From CAWEBF01 sp963807235 (GTDB lineage Bacteria > Acidobacteriota > Vicinamibacteria > Vicinamibacterales > UBA2999), in NCBI GenBank assembly GCA_963807235.1, contig CAWEBF010000008.1, forward strand, positions 124,001-188,000: a DNA stretch of 64,000 nucleotides. The letters run 5' to 3'. The position numbers and the translations under genes are program-made. A model generated the notes under the pieces. That model was not told the origin of the DNA. It saw nothing but the letters and a program-made list of their open reading frames with translations, and did not search any database. Below are positions 1-7,008 of this stretch, piece by piece. Every line of letters begins with the position of its first letter. Positions within the stretch are counted from its first letter, which is position 1.

Positions 1-122
1 GGCGCCTCCCGTCCGCGGATAGGACAGAGTCCACCTGAGCAGGCCGTTCAGACGTTCGGACGTGATCTGAACCTCCTTTGCCCGACGCCAGCGGACCACG
101 GGCTTATTCGAGGAGGCTCGTC

Positions 123-377
123 ATGCCCGTCTGCCGTTTGCCGGTCCGTCCCAACCTGAAGCAGCTTCACCGTCAGGCCAAGGAACTCCTCCGCGCCATC
201 CACGCCGGAGATGCGAATGCGATCGCCGAAGTGCGCGAGCATCATCCCGAACCGATTGACCCCTCTGTCGCGAAGTTGGCCGATGCGCAGCTTGTGCTCG
301 CACGAAGCTACCGCGCATCGAGCTGGACGAGACTCGTCCACGCGGTGACGGCTCGCGGAGGCGATTTGGGGCGATGA
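123..377 (+). CDS. Ankyrin-repeat protein, N-terminal piece (frameshifted)
   Basis: This is the N-terminal piece of a gene that continues at 361-1395 in another frame. The ATG at 123 follows a strong AGGAGG at 111-116. The piece contains a module of the form R-P-N-L-x-Q-L-x-x-Q-A-K-E-L-L followed by L-A-D-A-Q-L-V-L-A-R-S-Y and S-W-T-R-L. The same module begins the protein at 30049-30603, where it is fused to a different C-terminus. In this frame translation ends at 377. In frame 1, sequence from 361 reads AIWGDDLDAVQTLI and joins the ankyrin part directly. Frame 1 has its own stop at 346-348, so the indel must lie between about 349 and 361. The split is seen directly; the joint reading is inference from continuity. 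Confidence 0.7.
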   Translation: MPVCRLPVRPNLKQLHRQAKELLRAIHAGDANAIAEVREHHPEPIDPSVAKLADAQLVLARSYRASSWTRLVHAVTARGGDLGR

Positions 378-468
378 CCTCGACGCGGTCCAGACGCTCA
401 TAACGCGGAATCCGGCGCTCATAAAAGAAGACGTCCTGATTCGCACCGACAGCAACTGGGGACCGCCA

Positions 469-1395
469 ATGACGTTCGCGGCGAACCTTGGCCGCGACCG
501 CATCATCCGTCTCCTGCACTCCCACGGCGCCAGGGACTTCGAGTCGGCGGCCGGACGCGCCGCACTCCAAGGCAAGATCGAAACCGTGCATCTGGTTTAT
601 GACCTCGCGGGGCGACCGTCGCTCGACAAGTTATCTCTTGCCGGTCCCGCGTACACGCTGAGCGTGGAAGGCACCGCCGCGCTCTTCGCGCTCGGTGTCC
701 GCTTGATGGGTCCCAGCGGGCCGGACACGAACACGATGGAGCACCTCCTCGGCACCGACAGCCGAAAACCGGCAGCCAAGCACCGCATCCTGGAGATGTA
801 CGTCGAGCACGGCTTCGAGCCTCCCGACACGCCGGTGATGGCGCTGCATCGTGGTCGCATCGACCTCCTCGAGGCGCACCTCGCGCGCGACCCGGATCTG
901 CTCACGCGCACATTCGACATCGCCGACGTCTTCCCGCTTGCCCCTGCCTGCGCCCTGGAGCCGTACACCGCTCAGGGGACGCCGGTGCACGGGACGACGC
1001 TCCTTCACATAGCCGCGTACTTCGACGAACTGGAAATCGCGGAGTGGTTACTCGACCGGGGTATGGATCCGAACGCGCGGGCTGCGATCGACGCCGACGG
1101 CTTCGGTGGCTACACGGCGCTCTTCTCGACGGTTGTCTCCCAGCGGAACTTCTGGGTCAACTACGGGAAGGGACAGCCGGACGAAGCACGCTTCACGCGC
1201 CTTTTGTTGGACCGCGGTGGCGACCCGAACATCCGTGCGTCCCTCCGGGCACGCCTCGAGGAGGGACATGGAGGCGGACCGCTTCGCGAGTATCGCGACG
1301 TGACGCCGCTCGGCTGGGGTGAACGGTACGACGCGAAGGTCTTCGTGAGCCAAGAGACGCTGCGGCTGATCCAGGCGAGGGGGGGCGGTCGCTGA
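469..1395 (+). CDS. Ankyrin-repeat domain protein, C-terminal piece
   Basis: The first ATG in this frame is at 469, but the coding sense clearly extends back to 361, so this is the main body of the frameshifted gene that starts at 123. Ankyrin-like helical hairpins are visible: an A-N-L-G-R-D-R-I-I-R-L-L-H-S-H-G-A repeat near the start, then T-L-L-H-I-A-A-Y-F-D-E-L-E-I-A-E-W-L-L-D-R-G-M with D-P-N-A-R, and later L-L-L-D-R-G-G-D-P-N-I-R. Such repeats mediate protein-protein contacts; no catalytic domain is visible and no signal peptide is present, so it is probably cytosolic. The partner is unknown. It ends 48 bases before the VOC gene, on the same strand. Confidence 0.75.
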   Translation: MTFAANLGRDRIIRLLHSHGARDFESAAGRAALQGKIETVHLVYDLAGRPSLDKLSLAGPAYTLSVEGTAALFALGVRLMGPSGPDTNTMEHLLGTDSRKPAAKHRILEMYVEHGFEPPDTPVMALHRGRIDLLEAHLARDPDLLTRTFDIADVFPLAPACALEPYTAQGTPVHGTTLLHIAAYFDELEIAEWLLDRGMDPNARAAIDADGFGGYTALFSTVVSQRNFWVNYGKGQPDEARFTRLLLDRGGDPNIRASLRARLEEGHGGGPLREYRDVTPLGWGERYDAKVFVSQETLRLIQARGGGR

Positions 1396-1443
1396 ACCTG
1401 TGGACCGGTGGTCCAGTAGAATCGCCCCGGGGAAGGAGGGACG

Positions 1444-1815
1444 ATGGGTGTCACCTTTCAGGCGCTGCGGCCGATGCTGCGAACCAATGACATGGATGGA
1501 ACGGTGCAATTCTGGACGGATCGACTGGGATTTACTTGTGACGGGCTGAGCGAGGAAGACGGTTGGGCGTCACTCAGCCGCGACGGCATCGGACTGATGA
1601 TCGCGACGCCGAACGCCCATCTCCCATTCAAGACGCCCGGTTTCACGGGATCGTTCTACTTCAACGTGGACGATGTGGCGGCGCTCTGGGCCGACCTGAA
1701 GGACCGCGTGAAAATCGTCTACCCGATGGAAGAGTTCCATTACGGCATGCGCGAGTTCGCGATCTACGACAACAACGGCTACATGCTGCAGTTCGGAACT
1801 CCGTTACGTTCGTGA
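1444..1815 (+). CDS. VOC/glyoxalase-fold protein
   Basis: A 123-residue single-unit vicinal-oxygen-chelate fold protein (glyoxalase/bleomycin-resistance/dioxygenase superfamily). It opens with L-R-P-M-L-R-T-N-D-M-D-G-T-V-Q-F-W-T-D-R-L-G-F, the usual first beta-alpha unit. It ends with M-R-E-F-A-I-Y-D-N-N-G-Y-M-L-Q-F-G, where the Y-D-N-N-G-Y-x-L-x-F strand is typical of the family. The substrate cannot be read from sequence. A strong GGAAGGAGGG at 1431-1440 sets the ATG. There is no signal peptide, in contrast to the exported VOC protein at 30750. It may be transcribed with the ankyrin gene upstream. Confidence 0.8.
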   Translation: MGVTFQALRPMLRTNDMDGTVQFWTDRLGFTCDGLSEEDGWASLSRDGIGLMIATPNAHLPFKTPGFTGSFYFNVDDVAALWADLKDRVKIVYPMEEFHYGMREFAIYDNNGYMLQFGTPLRS

Positions 1816-1874
1816 CGTGGCCCGAACGTCAGCTGCACTGATCGAACCTCACGGACAGCAGCGCGCATAAACGC

Positions 1875-2462
1875 ATGGACGCAGACCTTCGCCAGCGGAT
1901 GCTCGCCTACTACGACGAGCGCGCTCCCGAGTATGACGAGGCGTACACGCTGGGAACGGGAACGGCCTCGATGCCCGACCCCGAAGTGTTCAAGGCAGAA
2001 GCTCGGGTGCTGTCAGGCATCGTCGGCCGGATCGCGCGCGGTCGCATCATGGACCTTGCGTGCGGAACAGCGTACTGGCTGTCTCACTACGCCCCGAACT
2101 GTTCCCGCATCACTCTGTTCGACCAATCGGAAAGGATGCTTGCCGAGAGCCGGGCAAAGGCGGATCGCCTCGGAATTCTCGACCGCTGTGTCTTCATCCA
2201 GGGTGATTTTTTCGAACAAGAGTTCGAGTCGAACGTCTACGACACCGTCCTGATCGGCTTCTTCTTGAGCCATCTCACCGAGGCTCAGGAGCCTCTCCTG
2301 TTCGATACCGTTCGGACACTGCTCGACTCTTCCGGCCGCTTTCTCATTCTCGATTCAGCGTGGAGCACGGAACGGGCGAGATTCAACGCCAGGGAAGAGC
2401 GGCAGCCAAGGCGGTTGAACGATGGAACGGCGTTCGAGGTCTACAAGCGGTACTGCGATTGA
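1875..2462 (+). CDS. Class I SAM-dependent methyltransferase (premature stop)
   Basis: A Rossmann-fold SAM-dependent methyltransferase. Motif I is I-M-D-L-A-C-G-T-A-Y-W near residues 58-68, with an acidic residue (L-F-D-Q-S-E) ending strand 2 and G-D-F-F in motif II/III. Start M-D-A-D-L-R-Q-R-M-L-A-Y-Y-D-E-R-A-P-E-Y matches the ubiquinone/menaquinone-type subfamily N-terminus. The reading frame stops at TGA 2460-2462. The same frame then stays open for another 31 codons to a second TGA at 2556-2558. That extension contains L-N-I-E-H-F-G-P-A-F-Y-A-V-S-G-V-F, the expected final beta strands of the fold. A CGA to TGA change at this codon would explain it. The substrate is unknown. Confidence 0.75.
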   Translation: MDADLRQRMLAYYDERAPEYDEAYTLGTGTASMPDPEVFKAEARVLSGIVGRIARGRIMDLACGTAYWLSHYAPNCSRITLFDQSERMLAESRAKADRLGILDRCVFIQGDFFEQEFESNVYDTVLIGFFLSHLTEAQEPLLFDTVRTLLDSSGRFLILDSAWSTERARFNAREERQPRRLNDGTAFEVYKRYCD

Positions 2463-2603
2463 GGCGACATCTCCCGTTGGACTCGAACATACGGCGTCAG
2501 GCTAAACATCGAGCACTTCGGACCAGCTTTTTACGCGGTGTCTGGTGTGTTCGACTGAATCACCGACGCTTGGAACTATGCTTCAAGTTAAGCGGGAGGA
2601 AAC

Positions 2604-2915
2604 ATGATCAAGGTGAGTGTGTTCTATCCGAACACGGCCGGCAGCACATTCGACATGCCGTACTACTTGAACAACCACATGCCGATGGTTGGGCAGAAAC
2701 TTGGCACTGCGCTCAAGGGAATGTCGGTAGAGCAGGGGCTTGCTGGCGGACAGCCGGGATCGCCGGCAGCGTACGTGGCGATGGGCCACCTGCTCTTTGA
2801 CTCGGTCGAAGCGTTCCAACAAGCCTGGGGACCACACGCCGAGGCGATCGTTGGTGATGTTCCGAACTACACGAACACTCAACCAACAATCCAAGTGAGT
2901 GAAGTGAAGATGTAG
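2604..2915 (+). CDS. EthD-family (ferredoxin-like) protein
   Basis: A 103-residue EthD/dimeric alpha-beta-barrel protein. The start I-K-V-S-V-F-Y-P-N and the segment M-P-Y-Y-L-N-N-H-M-P-M-V are the family hallmarks (the Y-x-x-x-H-x-P helix after strand 1). The middle glycine-rich loop and D-S-V-E-A-F-Q-Q-A-W-G-P-H complete the fold. EthD-like proteins are small cytosolic helpers named from ETBE degradation loci; no specific substrate can be assigned here. The SD GGAGGAAAC lies just before the ATG. The stop is 8 bases before the DUF2784 gene, suggesting co-transcription. Confidence 0.82.
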   Translation: MIKVSVFYPNTAGSTFDMPYYLNNHMPMVGQKLGTALKGMSVEQGLAGGQPGSPAAYVAMGHLLFDSVEAFQQAWGPHAEAIVGDVPNYTNTQPTIQVSEVKM

Positions 2916-2922
2916 CTGGCAG

Positions 2923-3297
2923 ATGCTCTACCGGCTGCTGGCCGATGCGGTCGTCGTACTGCACCTCGGATTCGTGGGTTTTGTGGTGCTCGGGGGTCTG
3001 CTGGCCCTCCGGTGGCCGCGCGCGGCCTGGGTGCACCTGCCCGCCGCGCTGTGGGGTGTGTGGATCGAGTTCACCGGGCGCATTTGCCCGCTCACGCCGT
3101 TGGAGAACTGGCTCCGCCGCCAAGGCGGAGATGCCGGCTACTCGGCGAGCTTCGTTGAGCACTACGTGATACCCGTCCTTTATCCTGCCGCGTTGACGCG
3201 CGAGCTCCAGTGGGCGCTCGGTGGCATCATCATCGTGGTCAACGCCGCCGCATATGTCGTAGTACCGTTGGCCCGCCGTTCAAGATCTGTTTCGTGA
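2923..3297 (+). CDS. DUF2784-family membrane protein
   Basis: A 124-residue inner-membrane protein with about three to four hydrophobic helices. The opening M-L-Y-R-L-L-A-D-A-V-V-V-L-H-L-G-F-V, the central W-V-H-L-P-A-A-L-W-G-V-W-I-E-F, and C-P-L-T-P-L-E-N-W-L-R match the DUF2784 pattern. That family is small, of unknown function, and usually ends in another helix after the G-Y-x-x-x-F-x-E-H-Y segment, which is present here (G-Y-S-A-S-F-V-E-H-Y). It lies 8 bases after the EthD gene and 16 bases before an SDR gene on the same strand, so the three may form an operon. Confidence 0.8.
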   Translation: MLYRLLADAVVVLHLGFVGFVVLGGLLALRWPRAAWVHLPAALWGVWIEFTGRICPLTPLENWLRRQGGDAGYSASFVEHYVIPVLYPAALTRELQWALGGIIIVVNAAAYVVVPLARRSRSVS

Positions 3298-3313
3298 TTA
3301 CAGAGGGGCGCAC

Positions 3314-4078
3314 ATGGCGACTCAAGGCACGCACCTGGCCCTGGTGACGGGTACAACGTCCGGAATTGGCGAGGCCATCGCGCGCCTCCTGCTCGAGCAT
3401 GGCTGGCGTGTGGTCGGTCTCGCCAGGCGCGCTGCTTCTATCCAGAATCCCAACTACGCTCACGTATCTGTCGACCTCGGCGACGCTGCGGCGCTGCGCG
3501 CCGCGTTTGCCACTGCGATTGCACCGTTAGCGCAGGCTGCCGGCCTGCAGCGCCTCGCGCTCGTGAACAACGCCGCCGACGTGGCGCTGTATGGGCAGCT
3601 GTCGGACGTGGACGACGCAGACATGCTGCGGGCCTTTGCCGTGAACAGTGTCGCCCCGGTTCTACTCATGGGGTTGGTCGCGCGGCATGTCGCGGCGTCC
3701 ACTGCTGTCCGGATTGTGAACGTGTCAACCGGTGCTGTTCGAGCGGCTTATCCAGGGCTCGGCACTTATGCGATGACCAAGGCTGCCTTGCGGCTCGCGG
3801 GCATGGTGATGGCGGAGGAACTTCAGCTTGGTGCGGCCCCCGGCGACCGCCGTGACATCTCTATCCTTTCCTACGAGCCCGGACTGGTGGATACCCCCAT
3901 GCAGCTCACGGCCCGTAGCGCTTCGCCATCTCGCCTGCCAATCGTGGACGTCTTCAACGGATTCAAGGCGAACGGGGACCTGGTCGCGCCCGAACTCCCT
4001 GCGAGCAACGTCGTGTCCTATATCGAGTCGGACGGACACCCGTCCTTCAGTGAGGGCGAGTTATCCGCCGGTGGATAA
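3314..4078 (+). CDS. Short-chain dehydrogenase/reductase
   Basis: A classical SDR of 254 residues. The NAD(P)-binding T-G-T-T-S-G-I-G-E-A-I-A is at residues 13-24, N-N-A-A replaces the usual NNAG near residue 89, and the catalytic Tyr-Lys pair is in Y-A-M-T-K preceded by the S of N-V-S-T-G. The arrangement resembles YueD/benzil-reductase-like or sepiapterin-reductase-like SDRs (V-D-T-P-M after the active site), but the substrate is unknown. Its 3' end overlaps the 3' end of the convergent SUMF1-like gene by 18 bases (4061-4078). SD is AGAGGGGCG upstream of the ATG. Confidence 0.82.
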   Translation: MATQGTHLALVTGTTSGIGEAIARLLLEHGWRVVGLARRAASIQNPNYAHVSVDLGDAAALRAAFATAIAPLAQAAGLQRLALVNNAADVALYGQLSDVDDADMLRAFAVNSVAPVLLMGLVARHVAASTAVRIVNVSTGAVRAAYPGLGTYAMTKAALRLAGMVMAEELQLGAAPGDRRDISILSYEPGLVDTPMQLTARSASPSRLPIVDVFNGFKANGDLVAPELPASNVVSYIESDGHPSFSEGELSAGG

Positions 4079-5122
4079 AACCGTCGCCGGATCTTCGCGA
4101 GGGGCAACGAATCGCACCGCGATGGAGGGCTGAAGATCCCGAGCGCACCGGAAGCCGTGAAAGTAACTGCGCTGCTCGGGAGCGAAGTAGCTGCGCTCGG
4201 AGACGCGCAAGACCAGCGGTTCGTCGCCCCAGGATGAGCCGCGCACCACGCGTGCCCGGCCTGACGCCGGCCCGCGCGGGTCCACGGTCGCAGAGGAGCC
4301 ATAGGCCGTTGGCGCGTACCAGTCGGCCGTCCATTCCCACACGTTTCCGGCCATATCGAACAACCCGAACGCGTTGGCGGCAAACGACCCGGCTGGGGCG
4401 GTCCAGGAAAAGCCATCGCGATAGTCGGGGAACACGGCCCACCACGGAAAGTGCGGCCGCACCGAGTCATCGGCGACATTGGCCGCCTGGGGAGCCCTGA
4501 TACCGTCGGCGGCGTCTCCCCAGACGAAACGGGCGTCCGCTACGCCCCCACGCGCCGCATACTCCCACTCGGCCTCGGAAGGCAGTCGACCGCCCGCCCA
4601 CCCGCAATACGCCAGGGCGTCGTCCCACGAGACCTGCACGACCGGATGGTCGTCTTCCTGGAAGAAGCCGGGCGCGCTCCAGGAGAGACCGTCCTGCCGG
4701 CTGTACCCGGCGCGATCGAAGGCAAATCCCCAGCCCTCGCGCTCCGCCAGCGTGCGGTACATCATCGTGCGAGCGAACGTTTGAAATTGTCCCCGCGTCA
4801 CTTCCGTGGCCAGCAAGGCGTAGGCGCGCGTCAGTGCCACCTGATGACGCGGCTTCTCGTGAGACTGGCATGCGCTGTCCCCTGGCACGCATCCCATCTG
4901 GAATTCGGCGCGCCAGGAAAGGCCCGGCGCCTGGTTGCCGGGAATCGATACCCACGGCAGACCGTCCGGCGTCTGTTGCGCGGACGGCTCTGCCGCGGCA
5001 AGCCAGATGACGGTCAGAGTCAGTGGGAGGAGAATAAGCGAGGCGAAAGGGATGGCAGGCAACGTCCGACTACGATCGCCGAGTATATGCGGGCTGCGGC
5101 TTATCCGAACCTTTGCAGACAC
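4061..5122 (-). CDS. SUMF1/formylglycine-enzyme-like domain protein, exported
   Basis: A 353-residue protein with an N-terminal membrane/signal segment (S-L-I-L-L-P-L-T-L-T-V-I-W-L-A-A-A) followed by a single SUMF1 (FGE-sulfatase) domain. Seen motifs are F-Q-M-G-C near the start, P-V-V-Q-V-S-W-D-D-A-L-A-Y-C-G-W, R-L-P-S-E-A-E-W-E-Y-A-A-R-G, D-M-A-G-N-V-W-E-W-T-A-D-W-Y, V-V-R-G-S-S-W and a final F-H-G-F-R-C-A-R-D. True FGE uses a Cys pair just after the R-G-G-S-Y/W strand. Here that stretch is G-D-E-P-L-V-L-R-V-S-E-R-S-Y-F, without cysteines, so sulfatase activation is unlikely. A binding or non-FGE role is inferred. The start may be internal to the annotated N-terminus. Confidence 0.8.
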   Translation of the reverse strand: MSAKVRISRSPHILGDRSRTLPAIPFASLILLPLTLTVIWLAAAEPSAQQTPDGLPWVSIPGNQAPGLSWRAEFQMGCVPGDSACQSHEKPRHQVALTRAYALLATEVTRGQFQTFARTMMYRTLAEREGWGFAFDRAGYSRQDGLSWSAPGFFQEDDHPVVQVSWDDALAYCGWAGGRLPSEAEWEYAARGGVADARFVWGDAADGIRAPQAANVADDSVRPHFPWWAVFPDYRDGFSWTAPAGSFAANAFGLFDMAGNVWEWTADWYAPTAYGSSATVDPRGPASGRARVVRGSSWGDEPLVLRVSERSYFAPEQRSYFHGFRCARDLQPSIAVRFVAPREDPATVLSTGG

Positions 5123-5136
5123 AGGCGAGGTACCAC

Positions 5137-5550
5137 ATGACTTCTAAGGTTGAAACAGGTCGCTGGCTGATCGTCGCCGTGATTGTGAGTGTCCTGGCCT
5201 TGTCTGTCCTCAGCGCCGCTGCGTTCAACGTTGCAGATGGCACAGATCGACAGCCGCAGCAGGTAGTCCGTTTCGTGTTGACGGCCTGGCTTTGCATCTT
5301 TCTCTATCGGCGCGCGACCTGGGCGCGCTGGGTTTCAGGCGTCCTTTTCTCGCTGGCTGGCGCAGCGTTTCTGTTCGTGGGGTTGGCCTCTGATCTCGGC
5401 GATTTCTTGCTCGTGACGATGGGGATGGTTTATGCGGCAGCCGCGGCCGTTCTCCTGTTTGTCCCTGCGGTTCGCGCTTACTTTCGTTCCACTCGAAAGA
5501 TCGTGCCCACGAAATCGCCGCTCTCCGTGATTGAAGCGGTCCGGAAGTGA
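5137..5550 (+). CDS. Small polytopic membrane protein, unknown
   Basis: A 137-residue protein with about four transmembrane helices: W-L-I-V-A-V-I-V-S-V-L-A-L, then F-V-L-T-A-W-L-C-I-F-L-Y, V-S-G-V-L-F-S-L-A-G-A-A-F-L-F-V and V-Y-A-A-A-A-A-V-L-L-F-V. The start is taken at ATG 5137 because AGGCGAGG lies just upstream; an in-frame TTG at 5113 would add eight residues. I do not recognise the family. The gene is divergent from the SUMF1-like gene, and the two starts nearly overlap, so they must share a compact promoter region. Confidence 0.6.
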   Translation: MTSKVETGRWLIVAVIVSVLALSVLSAAAFNVADGTDRQPQQVVRFVLTAWLCIFLYRRATWARWVSGVLFSLAGAAFLFVGLASDLGDFLLVTMGMVYAAAAAVLLFVPAVRAYFRSTRKIVPTKSPLSVIEAVRK

Positions 5551-5688
5551 CCGCGAGAGGCTCGCGATGATTGATGTAGACGTGCGGGTACTTTGAGCGC
5601 CCCGACGAGACTCGAACGTTTGAGGAATATGTGTCGTTGCACTTCCTTGAGCCCAATCGCTATGCAAAGTGAAGGTCATCGAACGAAC

Positions 5689-6087
5689 ATGAGATTGCAT
5701 CACGCTCTTTTCGCGCTACTCATCGCGCCCGCACTCGTCACTGCGCAGGTGAATCTCGGTACCTACGAAGACCGCATCTTGGTCGAGGACGTGATGGCGC
5801 GTTATGTGTGGGCGGTGGACTCCCTCGATCCAGAGGGCTACGTGGCCGTGTTCACCGAAGACGCCGTCATCGATTCGAACGGGAGCATCAGCAAAGGACA
5901 CGAGGAGATTCGCAAGATCGTCACAAACCTCATCCAGCGGCGCGACGACAACAAGGCGAAGGGGCTGCCGCCTTCGAATCTGTACCACGTGATCAGCAGC
6001 GTGCGCATCACGTTCCCGAAACCTGGCGAGGCGTTGCACCAGTCGGTACCTGGCAGACGGTGCGTCGCGACAAGGACGGCAGGATGA
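5689..6087 (+). CDS. Exported NTF2/SnoaL-like protein (frameshifted)
   Basis: The ATG at 5689 begins M-R-L-H-H-A-L-F-A-L-L-I-A-P-A-L-V-T-A-Q, a clear signal peptide. It is followed by an NTF2-like cone fold: I-L-V-E-D-V-M-A-R-Y-V-W-A-V-D-S-L-D-P-E-G-Y and F-T-E-D-A-V-I-D. Around 6040-6047 the coding sense switches to frame 3 and runs to TGA 6182, reading W-Q-T-V-R-R-D-K-D-G-R, then R-N-G-T-W-L-I-Q-W-R-K-L-T-V-F. The intact product would be about 164 residues. NTF2-like proteins include steroid isomerases and dehydratases; no substrate can be deduced. The tail ends 7 bases before the next SDR gene. Confidence 0.65.
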   Translation: MRLHHALFALLIAPALVTAQVNLGTYEDRILVEDVMARYVWAVDSLDPEGYVAVFTEDAVIDSNGSISKGHEEIRKIVTNLIQRRDDNKAKGLPPSNLYHVISSVRITFPKPGEALHQSVPGRRCVATRTAG

Positions 6088-6189
6088 TCGCGGCCGCGAT
6101 GGGCCGCTCCGAGGACCGGCTCGTCAAGCGCAATGGCACGTGGTTGATTCAGTGGCGCAAGCTGACCGTCTTCACCGACTGATCTGCTG

Positions 6190-6987
6190 ATGAGCAGTCA
6201 CGCGCCGCTGACCGGAAAGGTGGCGGTGGTCACCGGTGCGACGAGACGGGCTGGTATCGGTGCGGCGATAGCTCGGGAACTTGTCGTGGCGGGTGCCGCC
6301 GTCTTCATAGCGCACTTTCGGGGTTACGACCAGCAGAAGCCGTGGGGGATTGCTCCTGAGGAGCCAGAGTCGATCCTCGCGACTCTTGGAGCGAGCGCGG
6401 CTGGAGCTGAAATCGATCTCAGCGAACCGTCGGCGGCAGTCCAGCTGTTCGATCGCGCGATTTCACGCTTCGGACATGTGGACATTCTCGTCAACAATGC
6501 GGCGTATTGGGAGGGCGGCGGGATCACCGAAGTCACTGCCGCGCAGCTCGATCGGCACTATGCCGTGAACATTCGGGCCGCCGTGCTCCTGTGCGGGGAA
6601 TTCGTGCGGCGCAGGGGACCTGGAGCCGGCGGTCGGATCATCAACATCACGTCGGGGCAGGGGCTGAGCCCGATGCCTGGTGACGTGGCGTACGCGGTCA
6701 CCAAGGCGGGTCTGGACGCACTGACCTTGAGCCTGTCGGCAGGACTCGCGGAATCAGGCGTGGCGGTGAATGCCGTCGATCCGGGCCCAACAGATACAGG
6801 ATGGATTTCTGATGATCTCCGGGCCAGACTCGTTGCAGCGTCGGCGGAGGGAAGGATCGGCACGGCTGAGGACGTTGCGGCCGTGGTGCGACTCTTGGCT
6901 GGAGACGCCGCGGCACATGTGACAGGCCGGATCATCCGGCTTCAATCCAGTGGCGTGGTCGAGAACTTGATCAGCGAACTGGTTTAA
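6190..6987 (+). CDS. SDR family oxidoreductase
   Basis: A 265-residue classical SDR. The cofactor loop is T-G-A-T-R-R-A-G-I-G-A-A-I-A, with two extra residues compared with the common TGxxxGIG. N-N-A-A-Y-W follows strand 4, the active-site Ser is in I-N-I-T-S-G-Q, and the Y-A-V-T-K catalytic pair is present. D-P-G-P-T-D-T-G-W and a C-terminal V-T-G-R-I-I-R-L-Q-S-S-G-V are usual for FabG-like members. The extended loop after F-I-A-H-F-R-G-Y-D-Q-Q-K resembles SDRs related to 3-ketoacyl-ACP reductase and antibiotic-modification loci. Substrate unknown. Confidence 0.83.
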   Translation: MSSHAPLTGKVAVVTGATRRAGIGAAIARELVVAGAAVFIAHFRGYDQQKPWGIAPEEPESILATLGASAAGAEIDLSEPSAAVQLFDRAISRFGHVDILVNNAAYWEGGGITEVTAAQLDRHYAVNIRAAVLLCGEFVRRRGPGAGGRIINITSGQGLSPMPGDVAYAVTKAGLDALTLSLSAGLAESGVAVNAVDPGPTDTGWISDDLRARLVAASAEGRIGTAEDVAAVVRLLAGDAAAHVTGRIIRLQSSGVVENLISELV

Positions 6988-7008
6988 CCAGCGGCTGCGC
7001 GGAGGTCG

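Noticed and set aside
2460..2462. TGA in the methyltransferase as a selenocysteine or tryptophan codon
   Set aside because: No SECIS-like hairpin follows, no Cys/Sec position is expected there, and all other genes in the window use TGA as stop. A nonsense change or error is simpler.
4061..5122. Formylglycine-generating enzyme (sulfatase activator)
   Set aside because: The catalytic cysteine pair is absent and no sulfatase is nearby; kept only as a SUMF1-fold protein.
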